Shown here: in pieces, positions 1 to 7,593 of the stretch | How the letters are laid out: every line of letters starts with the position of its first letter | Numbering within the stretch: position 1 is the first letter of the stretch | Source: Leptolyngbyaceae cyanobacterium | GTDB taxonomy: Bacteria > Cyanobacteriota > Cyanobacteriia > Cyanobacteriales > Aerosakkonemataceae | Assembly: GCA_036703985.1 (NCBI GenBank) | Contig: DATNQN010000050.1 | Location: 1 to 39,260, forward strand | DNA: 39,260 nt | Direction of reading: 5' to 3' | The notes under the pieces: model-generated | The model's input: the letters and a program-made list of their open reading frames with translations, nothing else | The model's database searches: none | Told to the model about the DNA's origin: nothing | Position numbers and translations under genes: made by a program

Positions 1-7
1 CCTTCTT

Positions 8-979
8 ATGCTAGATTGCCATTTCTGCTCGGTCATTTCTAAAACAAACGGAGAAGACCCCATCGGGTCAGTCGCCACCTACGACGGATGGTTGATGATT
101 GAAATCCCACCCCCTTGGCCCCGTAAATTTTGGCAAGCCAAACCAATGTTACAGCCAATTGCCGATCTAGTAGAGCAGTTGGGAGAGCAAGGAATAAGGG
201 TGAGATTTCTCGCGATCGCACCAGACCGCACCTACTCCCAACCTGACTTAATTAGAGTCATCTACTATTACCGACCATCTCAATTATTTGCTCGATTTGA
301 AAAACAAGAATTTCTCTTACCAGAAACAGAATTAATCGATTGCATTAAAGCCTTACTCAAGCAACCAGAACTACTATCTCAATTTGAATCTTACCGACAA
401 CAAACAAATCACATTCGAGAATTAATTGTTTGTACTCACGGCAATTACGATATTGCTTGTTCCCGCTTTGGCTATCCCATTTATAAAAAACTACGTCAAG
501 AATATGCCCCAGCTTCTAACGGTCAGTTGCGAGTTTGGCAATCCAGTCATATTGGGGGACACCAATATGCAGCCACTTTAGTAGATTTACCAGAAGGTCG
601 TTACTGGGGTCATTTAGAACCAAAAATATTGGATTTATTAATATATCGCAATGGTTCGGTGACGGAATTAAAACCTTTTTATCGCGGTTGGATGGCCTTA
701 AACTGGCTTGTCCAAATTGCCGAACGAGAAATTTTAATGCAAGAAGGTTGGGATTGGTTTAATTATTTGAAAACAGGTCAAGTTTTATCAAAAGATGAAA
801 CAGAAGAATGGGCTGAAGTACGAATTGATTTCATGTCTCCCGATAGCAGTATTTCCGGTGCCTATGAAGCCAGAGTAGAAGTCTGCTGTGAAGTAACAAC
901 AGCTTTTAATTCAGGAGAAGACCAACCTTTACACCAACTCAAGCAATATCGCATCAAGCATCTCCAACGGATGAATTAA
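8..979 (+). CDS. Sucrase/ferredoxin-like (Suc_Fer) thioredoxin-fold [2Fe-2S] protein
   Basis: A 323-residue cytosolic protein with no signal peptide. The second half has CTHGNYDIAC, then GxPIY and WQSSHIGGHQ, the hallmark of the Suc_Fer-like/Apd1 family, whose members hold a [2Fe-2S] cluster with two cysteines and two histidines (the HxGGH motif). This family knowledge, together with the FecE-type ATPase gene 45 bases downstream on the same strand, suggests a redox role in iron uptake, perhaps reductive release of imported ferric siderophore; that role is inference. The ATG used is only seven bases from the window edge and the frame is open upstream, so the true start may lie outside the window. 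Family assignment is confident, physiological role is not. Confidence 0.85.
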   Translation: MLDCHFCSVISKTNGEDPIGSVATYDGWLMIEIPPPWPRKFWQAKPMLQPIADLVEQLGEQGIRVRFLAIAPDRTYSQPDLIRVIYYYRPSQLFARFEKQEFLLPETELIDCIKALLKQPELLSQFESYRQQTNHIRELIVCTHGNYDIACSRFGYPIYKKLRQEYAPASNGQLRVWQSSHIGGHQYAATLVDLPEGRYWGHLEPKILDLLIYRNGSVTELKPFYRGWMALNWLVQIAEREILMQEGWDWFNYLKTGQVLSKDETEEWAEVRIDFMSPDSSISGAYEARVEVCCEVTTAFNSGEDQPLHQLKQYRIKHLQRMN

Positions 980-999
980 AGGATGAAGGATCAAGTATG

Positions 1000-1027
1000 A
1001 ACTCAAAACTCCAAACTCGAAACTATG
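1000..1027 (+). repeat. Heptamer array aactcNa running into the start codon
   Basis: Four consecutive 7-base units (AACTCAA, AACTCCA, AACTCGA, AACTATG) fill most of the gap between the Fe-S protein and the ABC ATPase, and the last unit contains the ATPase ATG. No Shine-Dalgarno sequence is visible. It resembles the short heptanucleotide tandem repeats known from filamentous cyanobacteria. Confidence 0.6.
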
Positions 1028-1873
1028 AACTCTCCCCCTATCTTGACCGCACGGAAACTAACTCTTGCCTATGAAGGAAACTTAATTATTAATGAATTAG
1101 ATTTAGCAATTCCAGCCGGAAAAGTTACTGTATTTGTAGGGCCGAATGGATGTGGTAAATCTACTTTGCTTAAAGGTTTAGCACGTTTGCTTAAACCAAA
1201 AGGCGGTACGGTTTATTTGGATGGTAGATCGATCGCAAAATTATCTACTAAAGAGATAGCCAAAAATTTGGGAATTTTACCCCAAAGTCCCGTTGCACCA
1301 GAGGGATTAACCGTTCGGGAACTGGTAGCACAAGGGCGCTATCCCCATCAAAATTGGTTGCAGCAGTGGTCTGGAGAAGATGAACGGATAACGGAACAAG
1401 CTTTGCTCATTACAGGAATGCTAGAATTAGCCGATCGTCCGTTGAATATGCTTTCTGGCGGACAACGACAACGCGCCTGGATTGCAATGGCTTTGGCGCA
1501 GAACACGGATATCTTACTATTAGACGAACCGACAACTTTTCTCGATCTAGCACATCAAATTGAGGTACTCGATTTACTTTGCGAGTTAAATCAAACTCAG
1601 GGACGTACCATCGTGATGGTGTTGCACGATCTAAATCAAGCCTGTCGCTATGCCGATCGCTTAGTTGCAGTTCGCGCCGGAAAGATTTACGCTCAAGGCA
1701 TACCAGCAGATGTAATGACGGAAACCACCATTAGAGAAGTCTTCGGTTTAGAAAGTAAAATTATCAACGATCCGGTGACGGGGACACCCATGTGTATACC
1801 CCTGAGCAGGCGATCGCGCCCTACCACCCAAGAAGCTAATAATATCATTTGCGATCGTACTGGATTGTTATAA
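1025..1873 (+). CDS. FecE-like iron-siderophore/cobalamin ABC transporter ATP-binding protein
   Basis: A 282-residue ABC ATPase. Walker [10 protein letters not shown] lies at residues 39-47, a Q-loop in GILPQSP near 90, the signature LSGGQRQR near 143, and Walker B ILLLDEPT near 165 followed by the D-loop and an H-loop in VLHDLNQ. The continuation [16 protein letters not shown] is typical of the FecE/FepC/BtuD subfamily that drives import of ferric siderophores, haem or cobalamin with a FecCD-type permease. The permease and binding protein are not in this window; they may lie to the left of the Fe-S gene. A short extra tail of about 25 residues follows the ABC domain. Subfamily is confident; the substrate is inferred from the neighbouring Fe-S protein. 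Confidence 0.9.
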   Translation: MNSPPILTARKLTLAYEGNLIINELDLAIPAGKVTVFVGPNGCGKSTLLKGLARLLKPKGGTVYLDGRSIAKLSTKEIAKNLGILPQSPVAPEGLTVRELVAQGRYPHQNWLQQWSGEDERITEQALLITGMLELADRPLNMLSGGQRQRAWIAMALAQNTDILLLDEPTTFLDLAHQIEVLDLLCELNQTQGRTIVMVLHDLNQACRYADRLVAVRAGKIYAQGIPADVMTETTIREVFGLESKIINDPVTGTPMCIPLSRRSRPTTQEANNIICDRTGLL

Positions 1874-1898
1874 GTTGTCTAATTATTTCTAATTGTAG

Positions 1899-1957
1899 GG
1901 GCGGGTTTAGACGATAATTTTTGATTCCAATAAATAACTTGACGACAAAACCCGCCC
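1899..1957. repeat. Dispersed stem-loop, gggcgggttt/aaacccgccc type
   Basis: GGGCGGGTTT at 1899-1908 pairs perfectly with AAACCCGCCC at 1948-1957 around a 39-base loop. It sits between the convergent ATPase and desaturase/SDR genes, where it could act as a bidirectional terminator. A diverged copy lies at 17233-17292 and a related stem at 13156-13201, so it belongs to a dispersed family. Confidence 0.65.
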
Positions 1958-2004
1958 TCTTATACTCCCCTTTTCCCTTTTTCCCCTTTCCCCCAAACTT
2001 ACCT

Positions 2005-3216
2005 CTATTCCCCAGCAACAACTTCTCTCGATTTAGAAGTAAACAAGCGGAAATACAAAGAATGAAAAAACTCCTTAATCGGGAAAGCAATATAAGTAAT
2101 CGGATTAATGGTAACAATAATATCGCGGAAATCCCGCTTCGCCAAAGCAACGATCGCCCAAGCCGTCCATCGAGCAGACATTACACCATAGGGGTTCAAC
2201 TGGCTCTTAAAAGGGCCTAGTATTAACTTGCGGATAATGCAGGGAGCATCTAAACGACGTAAAGTAATCAAGTCTCCCAGCGTTCTTTTAGACAATTCGT
2301 ACAACGGACTAAATGCCGGATTTACCTCGGCTTCCGATGTATTAATCCAGAGTTCTTTGATTGCTTTATGGTCGGATTCGGTTACTGTTTCTAGAAATAA
2401 TTCCGCTAATCTCATGGTTGAAAAAGCATTTACTTCATAGGATTTTTGGATGGCTTCCGAGGTGCGATAACCGTGTACGTTTATCCCATGATTGAGAATC
2501 AAAATATCAACTTTTTTTAAATTAACTGCTAAGTCTTTTTCTGAGTTTAATTGCCAGTACAAAACATCAATATCTGGCTTAAATTCAGCAGATTGATTAG
2601 TAGTTAATGCCACCACTTTTGCTCCCTGAAGGGAAAGTTCTTCAATTAATGCCTGTCCTAAAGTGCCAGAAGCACCCGTAATCGCGACGACTTTTCCCTT
2701 CAGAGATAAACTGGTTCCTAACATTTTATCCACCACCGTAAAGTGACCGCAAAAGTAGGCATTACCCTGATCGAAATGATGCCGCCAATGGTAAGTACGA
2801 TTCACTCTCCACTGAGAGGGAATTTCCACGAGATCGCCAGGTTCGTGAGTTAAATCGGTCTGAAGCAACAGTCCTTGGGAACGCGCGATCGCAGGGATCA
2901 GGCAGACAAGAGAATAAAAACAACCGATCCACATTCCGTAGCTTTGGGCTAGTATTGCGGCTAAAGCCGTCGCCCCAACCATGAAGAAAGATTCGGGTAC
3001 ATCATTATATAACTGAGCTTTTTTATACATTTCTAAGCTCGTCATGGTCAAATCCCGACGATAGGCTTTGTGGTGCAGAGTATGGAAGCTTTGTAACGGT
3101 TTCCAGTAATGCCCCGCCAGGTGATAGGCATCCCGCACTAGTTCGGCAATCAGAATAGATAACAGTCCCAGTAAGAATTCGATGAATAGTTGATTGGATA
3201 ACAGTTTGAAGTCCAT
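2005..3216 (-). CDS. Sterol desaturase-like / short-chain dehydrogenase fusion protein
   Basis: A 403-residue two-part protein. The N-terminal half has two or three membrane segments and histidine clusters of the fatty-acid hydroxylase/sterol desaturase kind (H-TLHHKAYRR and HWRHHFDQGNAYFCGHF), which would bind a di-iron centre. The C-terminal half starts with the Rossmann motif TGASGTLG and carries the SDR YxxxK motif as YELSK. This fusion is known in cyanobacteria as a bifunctional sterol desaturase/short chain dehydrogenase; the substrate is unknown to me, presumably a membrane lipid or isoprenoid. The longest frame begins at a TTG 24 bases upstream; the ATG giving MDFKLLSNQ is preferred. 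The start lies only 41 bases from the tnpB stop, so the original promoter was probably displaced by the insertion. Confidence 0.85.
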   Translation of the reverse strand: MDFKLLSNQLFIEFLLGLLSILIAELVRDAYHLAGHYWKPLQSFHTLHHKAYRRDLTMTSLEMYKKAQLYNDVPESFFMVGATALAAILAQSYGMWIGCFYSLVCLIPAIARSQGLLLQTDLTHEPGDLVEIPSQWRVNRTYHWRHHFDQGNAYFCGHFTVVDKMLGTSLSLKGKVVAITGASGTLGQALIEELSLQGAKVVALTTNQSAEFKPDIDVLYWQLNSEKDLAVNLKKVDILILNHGINVHGYRTSEAIQKSYEVNAFSTMRLAELFLETVTESDHKAIKELWINTSEAEVNPAFSPLYELSKRTLGDLITLRRLDAPCIIRKLILGPFKSQLNPYGVMSARWTAWAIVALAKRDFRDIIVTINPITYIAFPIKEFFHSLYFRLFTSKSREVVAGE

Positions 3217-3256
3217 GCTGTTTAGTAAAGTTTTGAACAAAGTGAATTGTGAACTA

Positions 3257-3304
3257 CCTACATCGACCTTGCGGTACGATGTAGGCTTCCCAAATCATTG
3301 GGAA
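3257..3304 (-). repeat. IS200/IS605 right-end hairpins overlapping the 3' end of tnpB
   Basis: Two stem-loops lie side by side. CCTACATCG (3257-3265) pairs perfectly with CGATGTAGG (3277-3285), and TTCCCAA (3287-3293) with TTGGGAA (3298-3304). They encode the last codons of tnpB and its stop. Subterminal hairpins at this position are expected at the right end of such elements and in the omega-RNA scaffold transcribed from the tnpB 3' end. The exact cleavage site is not resolved. Confidence 0.65.
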
Positions 3305-4496
3305 CTGCCTCAGACTTGGTGGATTTTTTACGTCCAGAAGTCTTTGGTCTTACATCCCCTCCTTGGGCAGAAGTGCTAGTTCCTAACACCAAAAGTCGCA
3401 AAGCTTCATTTTTTATGTTGATTGCAGCGTTAATGTCCCGATCGTGCTGCTTCTGACAGTGTGGGCAATCTACAAACCTAACCCCCAACGAATCATAACC
3501 ATTTTGCCACATTGGAATTGGTAGTAGAGTTTCACTACAAAGCTGAGATGAGGGGAAGAAACGATTGATTTCTTGATACGTATGACCAAATTTTTCAGCT
3601 TTGTATTTCAACATAGTGAGAAACATTCCCCACCCCTGGTCGCTAATAGCTTTTGCCAAGTTAGGATTTCTCACCATGTTTTTAACGGCCAAGTCCTCTA
3701 CACAAATAACTTGGTTTTCGTATGCTATTTTGCGAGATAGCTTGTGTAGAAAATCTTCTCTAACTCTAGAGATTTTACTGGAAACTTTAGCCACTAAGCG
3801 TTTAGCTTTACAGCGCTTGTTAGAGGTTATATCCTTTTTTCTAGATAGTTTTTTCTGCTTACGTTTTCTATTCTTTTCTAACTTTGCTAATCGTTTTTTG
3901 GGTAGGTCATATTTCGCTCCATCAGAAGTCACGGCAAAGTTTTTTAATCCAAGGTCAACACCAATAGCCTGATTGACTGCAACTACTGGTACATCCTCTT
4001 GATTGAACAGAATAGAAGCGTAGTATCTACCATCTGCATTTTTAGATATAGTTACAGTCGTGAACTTAGCGGTTGGTAGTTCTTTGTGAAACACAGCCTT
4101 AACTATCCCCAAATTACCAGGAAACTTAATGACGCTATTCTGTGGCATCAACTTCACATTTTGGGGATATTGAATCGATTGCTTGCCATGTTTAGATTTA
4201 AAGTTAGGATATTTAGCACGTCCTTCAAAGAAATTGACAAACGCACTAGAAAGATTGAATGTTACTCGCTGCAATACTTGAGAGTATGCAAGCCCTAACC
4301 ATTCGTACTCTTTCTTCAACCCAGGTAGCAACTTGTCCATTGCCACCTTAGAAAGACCTTTCCCTGTTTCTTTATACTCTGTAGTTGTGGCATTAAGCAT
4401 ATAATTCCACAACCATCTAGTATTACCAAAATATTGAGCCAGATAAGATTCTTGCTCATCAGTAGGATAGATTCTCAACTTAATTGCTCTATACAT
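3258..4496 (-). CDS. tnpB: TnpB, RNA-guided nuclease of an IS200/IS605-type element
   Basis: A 412-residue OrfB/TnpB protein of about full family length. An N-terminal helix-turn-helix/wedge region opens with MYRAIKLRIYPT. The split RuvC motif is complete: Asp181 in GVDLGLKNFAV, Glu267 in CVEDLAVKNM, and Asp354 in HDRDINAAINI. The zinc ribbon looks atypical: Cys320 is in SSQLCSET, without the usual partner three residues later, while the second pair CPHC (344-347) is intact. A basic stretch lies at 205-240. No tnpA is present, so the element is a tnpB-only, non-autonomous one that would need a transposase in trans. TnpB proteins are RNA-guided DNA nucleases using an omega-RNA from the right end; here the guide would be read from the flank just before the desaturase/SDR gene. 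Confidence 0.9.
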   Translation of the reverse strand: MYRAIKLRIYPTDEQESYLAQYFGNTRWLWNYMLNATTTEYKETGKGLSKVAMDKLLPGLKKEYEWLGLAYSQVLQRVTFNLSSAFVNFFEGRAKYPNFKSKHGKQSIQYPQNVKLMPQNSVIKFPGNLGIVKAVFHKELPTAKFTTVTISKNADGRYYASILFNQEDVPVVAVNQAIGVDLGLKNFAVTSDGAKYDLPKKRLAKLEKNRKRKQKKLSRKKDITSNKRCKAKRLVAKVSSKISRVREDFLHKLSRKIAYENQVICVEDLAVKNMVRNPNLAKAISDQGWGMFLTMLKYKAEKFGHTYQEINRFFPSSQLCSETLLPIPMWQNGYDSLGVRFVDCPHCQKQHDRDINAAINIKNEALRLLVLGTSTSAQGGDVRPKTSGRKKSTKSEAVPNDLGSLHRTARSM

Positions 4497-4690
4497 GGCA
4501 TCGACCCTTACCGTGTTTCAGTGTTCATGATCATGCAAAAACTTCCAGTGAGTCAAGTCTTCATTTGTTCGTTTCCTCCATGTTTCCCTCCCTTGCTTGT
4601 TGGCATCGGTCGAGAAACTGTCGTCAACTCACACGCAATTCATCTCACGCTCCCCTTCGGGTGAGACGTGAGCCTTCTTGCTGTTAAAGG
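4497..4690 (-). mobile_element. Left-end region of the tnpB element with subterminal hairpin
   Basis: This stretch upstream of tnpB has no convincing gene. CTCACG (4644-4649) pairs with CGTGAG (4667-4672), and the nested TCTCAC (4643-4648) with GTGAGA (4661-4666), the alternative foldings expected of a left-end hairpin. The outer border is placed near 4690 by eye only. Short overlapping frames here are not supported as genes. Confidence 0.5.
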
Positions 4691-4940
4691 TAAAGGTAAC
4701 TTAATTAATGTACAGGTTTTTTAAATGTTTCAGTTGAGAGTTTTGTAGCATTAGTTATGCTGATAGCTCAATTGGGCTTTTTTCCATTTTTTCCCTTTCC
4801 CTCGTTAAGTGAGAGTAGATTCCGGTTGCCTGAACTACGGGATAGATAGAAACCCGGTTTCTTGAAGAAACTGGGTTTCTGTTACCAATTCACTTTAAGA
4901 GTTACAAAAATCTTTCCCCCTTTCCCCCTGTCTCCTGCCA
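4691..4940. other. Gene-free stretch holding dispersed repeats
   Basis: This follows the tnpB left end and reaches the stop of the acylase gene. It holds the 33-base agaaacccggtttct repeat (4848-4880) and a copy of the gagttacaaaa plus pyrimidine-tract motif (4899-4937). No reading frame or RNA gene is recognisable. Confidence 0.5.
4848..4880. repeat. 33-base dispersed hairpin, agaaacccggtttct family
   Basis: The arm AGAAACCC (4848-4855) pairs with GGGTTTCT (4873-4880), and each half contains a small AAACCCGGTTT palindrome. An almost identical 33-base copy lies at 28236-28268, and half copies at 11798-11813 and 21177-21190. It is a dispersed element and not part of a gene. Confidence 0.75.
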
Positions 4941-7091
4941 TTACCTGGCAAGGGCTGTGAATGATTTGCGATCGCTTAAGTGAGCTTCGATTTCCTGGCG
5001 CTGACGCCAAACCGGACGCAACTGTTGACGGGCAAATAGCTGTAACTGATCGCCATTGTGGGATGAATTGGGCTGAGTAGAGTTACCGTAACTAGTGAGT
5101 ACCATTGCTTTGACTGGATTGGAAAATTCGATCGCAGCTACGTAAGAATCCCCGTTGTAAGCACTAAACCGTCCGTTTTCACCAGGCAGGAACTCCACCA
5201 CTCGAAAAATACCGAGTTGTTCGCTGCCACCATTGGCAGGTAAATCCACTTTGCCATAGCGAAGTCGAAAAACTTCTCCCCACGGCACATCTAACGCTTG
5301 ATAGCTAGTTTCGACTTTGGCAACGGCGGCTGCCAACGCTGCTACTGCACCGACGGGATCGGCTAAACCGTCGGGTGTTGAGTAAGGGGAATTGACATTC
5401 CAAGGTTTAGCAAAAGCGCGATCGAAATCCATTTCTTCTGCCCAAGCCGCAAATAAAACCGCCCCTCGACTATTGGCATCGGCTTTGCGATTCCAGGCAT
5501 TCAAGATTTCCGCCGCTTGCCGCACTTTGGCAGAACTACTTTTGCGGGCTAAAGGAATTAAATCATCCAGCAAGCGTTCTGCTAATTCCATCAGAGTCGA
5601 GTGCTTGTACTGAATCATTTCTGATAAGGAAATTCGTTCATCTTCAGCCAGCATTCGTGCGGAACGTTGCGCCCGAAAACTCATCCGTTCTTTTGGCGCT
5701 ATGTATGCCGGGTAATTATTTCGATCGATCGCGACTGGAAAAGTAGTAGTCCAGGGCGGATCGTTGGCATTTTGCAACCAACCACTAGGCGGATCGACGA
5801 TGCGAGGCAAATCTTGATAAGGATGGATTTTCGTCCATAAAGTAGTAGATGTATCGCCGGGAACTATCCCAGACCAGTATTGATAATCGCCTGATGAGTG
5901 AATGGGAACTTGACCGTTAAACAGGTGCATGATATGTCCGTCTCGATCGGCATACATCACCGTAAACATGGGTAGTTGCAAGCTTTGCAATACGGTTTCA
6001 AATTCGGCTAAATTTTTGGCCCGCGCCATATCCCACCATTGCTCTAAAACCCTTGGCCGATCGAGTCCCACTACTCGCAGGGCGATCGCTTTACCATCTG
6101 TTTCGGCTACCACCGGGCCATGAAGAGAACGCCGTATTACTAATTTTTCAGGGCGAAAAGTACCGTTATCTTGCTTAACTTTAATGATTTGTTCTTCTTG
6201 CTCGAAATTTCGGATTTTGCCATCAAATTGATAGCCTCTACCTACCAGTTTCAATTGGTAAGCATCCCATCCGTCATGGGTGTTTACCGTGTGCGACCAA
6301 CCTAAATTGTCATTAAATGCGATCGCTAATACTGGAATACCCACCAAAGTTGCCCCGTAAGCATCAATGCCTGGGGCCGTTAGTTGCGCTTCGTACCAAA
6401 GAAATAAATCCGACCAAGGCAGGTGGGGATTTGCCAACAACATCGCCTTACCGCTGGCAGAACGCACTGGTGCGATCGCCCAAGCATTAGAACCAAAAGT
6501 TCTCGTTGGTAAGGGCGAGTGGAAAGAAGTATTTTTTCCTTCTTCAGAATTGTTATTTAAACTCTTCGCTAAATATGCAACATATTCCTTATTCACGACA
6601 AAAGTAAAATTTAGCACTCGCTGAACGTGCGCCAGCAAATCCACACCCTCGATCGGCAGTACTACTTTTACTTCATCGTTAATCAAATCGGGATGTTCCG
6701 AAGCAAAAGCATTGATACCCGCCGCAAAAGCATCTAGATACTCGCGAAAATGGGGATTTTGCGAATCGTACCAAACGCGGGCGCGTTCTGGAACTCCCAT
6801 CGATCGCACCCATCGATCGGACTCCAGATATTTTTCTCCCCAATATTCTGCCGCCCGTCCTCTTGCTTGACCGTACAAACGCAAAATCAGATTGCCATGA
6901 CTTTGCATTTGCGCCCAACCAAAAGCATAAAAGGATGAGAGTACATCCTTAGAGTAGATGTGCGGTACGCCATAGGTATCCCACAGTATTTCAGTAGATG
7001 TCGTCGGCAAACTGAAACTACCGTTTCCTACTATCAAAGCCAGGATAAAACCTAGTAGCAACGGTAAAAGCCGGAATAATTTTCTTTTCAA
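4941..7091 (-). CDS. Penicillin/acyl-homoserine-lactone acylase family protein (Ntn hydrolase)
   Basis: A 716-residue exported precursor. Residues 1-28 form a signal peptide (KRK, then a hydrophobic run). The propeptide continues to FGSNAW, where Ser201 would be the nucleophile freed by self-cleavage. DTYGVPHI, the oxyanion-region HTVNTHDGWDAY and the late AYNGDSY/NSSHNGDQ motifs fit family S45. Members hydrolyse amide bonds of penicillins, acyl-homoserine lactones (PvdQ, cyanobacterial AiiC) or lipidated siderophore precursors. The gene follows exbB and exbD on the same strand, 100 bases after the exbD stop, so a siderophore-related deacylation is one possibility. The only usable start is TTG; no in-frame ATG occurs before residue 62. 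A hexameric pyrimidine tract lies directly upstream with no Shine-Dalgarno sequence. Family is confident; substrate unknown. Confidence 0.87.
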   Translation of the reverse strand: MKRKLFRLLPLLLGFILALIVGNGSFSLPTTSTEILWDTYGVPHIYSKDVLSSFYAFGWAQMQSHGNLILRLYGQARGRAAEYWGEKYLESDRWVRSMGVPERARVWYDSQNPHFREYLDAFAAGINAFASEHPDLINDEVKVVLPIEGVDLLAHVQRVLNFTFVVNKEYVAYLAKSLNNNSEEGKNTSFHSPLPTRTFGSNAWAIAPVRSASGKAMLLANPHLPWSDLFLWYEAQLTAPGIDAYGATLVGIPVLAIAFNDNLGWSHTVNTHDGWDAYQLKLVGRGYQFDGKIRNFEQEEQIIKVKQDNGTFRPEKLVIRRSLHGPVVAETDGKAIALRVVGLDRPRVLEQWWDMARAKNLAEFETVLQSLQLPMFTVMYADRDGHIMHLFNGQVPIHSSGDYQYWSGIVPGDTSTTLWTKIHPYQDLPRIVDPPSGWLQNANDPPWTTTFPVAIDRNNYPAYIAPKERMSFRAQRSARMLAEDERISLSEMIQYKHSTLMELAERLLDDLIPLARKSSSAKVRQAAEILNAWNRKADANSRGAVLFAAWAEEMDFDRAFAKPWNVNSPYSTPDGLADPVGAVAALAAAVAKVETSYQALDVPWGEVFRLRYGKVDLPANGGSEQLGIFRVVEFLPGENGRFSAYNGDSYVAAIEFSNPVKAMVLTSYGNSTQPNSSHNGDQLQLFARQQLRPVWRQRQEIEAHLSDRKSFTALAR

Positions 7092-7149
7092 GGGAAAGGG
7101 GAAAGGGAAAGGGAAAGGGAAAGGGAAAGGGAAAGGGGAAAGGGGGAAA
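7092..7149. repeat. GGGAAA hexamer tract abutting the acylase start
   Basis: Plus-strand GGGAAA units repeat about nine times with occasional extra G, followed directly by ATTTTGTAACTCCTGA. In the acylase direction it is a C/T tract ending at the TTG codon. The frame stays open through it as alternating Phe and Pro codons. The many G3-G5 runs could form a quadruplex on the plus strand. Confidence 0.75.
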
Positions 7150-7191
7150 TTTTGTAACTCCTGACTCCAGAATTCTGAATTCTGGATTCTT

Positions 7192-7593
7192 TCATTGCTT
7201 CTGAGTCGCGATCGCTAATTTTGCCCCTTTGACTCGCCGCAAGCGATCCATTACTGCAACGACGCGACCGTGATCGACAGCTTTATCGGCATTTAAAACC
7301 ACTAAAGATTCCGTATTAGGTTGAATTTTTTGACGGAGTGCCGATTCTAACTGTTCTATATCGGTTAATTGACGATCGAGCGCGATCGTACCGTCAGCAG
7401 TAATCGATACATTAATCTGAGAGGTTTTTTGCGGTTGAGCGGTGGAAGCTTGCGGTAAATTAACTGGCAATCCTTCAGAATATACCAACGAAAGAGACGA
7501 AATAATGAAGTAAGCCAAAATCGAGAAAATCACGTCAATCATAGACGTGATATTAATTTCCATGCGGCTTTCTGACTCATCGGGTAGTCGCAT
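7192..7593 (-). CDS. exbD: ExbD/TolR-type proton-channel subunit
   Basis: A 133-residue inner-membrane protein: a short cytoplasmic N-terminus, one membrane helix with the essential aspartate Asp20 in MIDVIFSILAYF, and a periplasmic domain of about 85 residues (SITADGTIALDRQ, LVVLNADKAVDHGRVV). With ExbB it converts the proton gradient into movement of TonB to power outer-membrane receptors. Its start overlaps the end of exbB by 17 bases, indicating translational coupling. tonB lies divergently 1.2 kb away, so the three form one system. Length is normal for the family. Confidence 0.93.
   Translation of the reverse strand: MRLPDESESRMEINITSMIDVIFSILAYFIISSLSLVYSEGLPVNLPQASTAQPQKTSQINVSITADGTIALDRQLTDIEQLESALRQKIQPNTESLVVLNADKAVDHGRVVAVMDRLRRVKGAKLAIATQKQ

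Noticed and set aside
1921-2440. Plus-strand frames opposite the desaturase/SDR gene
   Set aside because: Shadows of the real minus-strand gene with no family resemblance.
3480-3550. Frameshift in tnpB as cause of the missing zinc-ribbon cysteine
   Set aside because: A shifted reading gives CGK, but its distance from Cys320 does not restore a CxxC pair and the frame is otherwise open, so a true frameshift is not supported.
4434-4687. Short plus-strand frames at the tnpB left end, considered as a tnpA remnant
   Set aside because: No HUH or Tyr motif of TnpA; they overlap the left-end hairpin and the start of tnpB.
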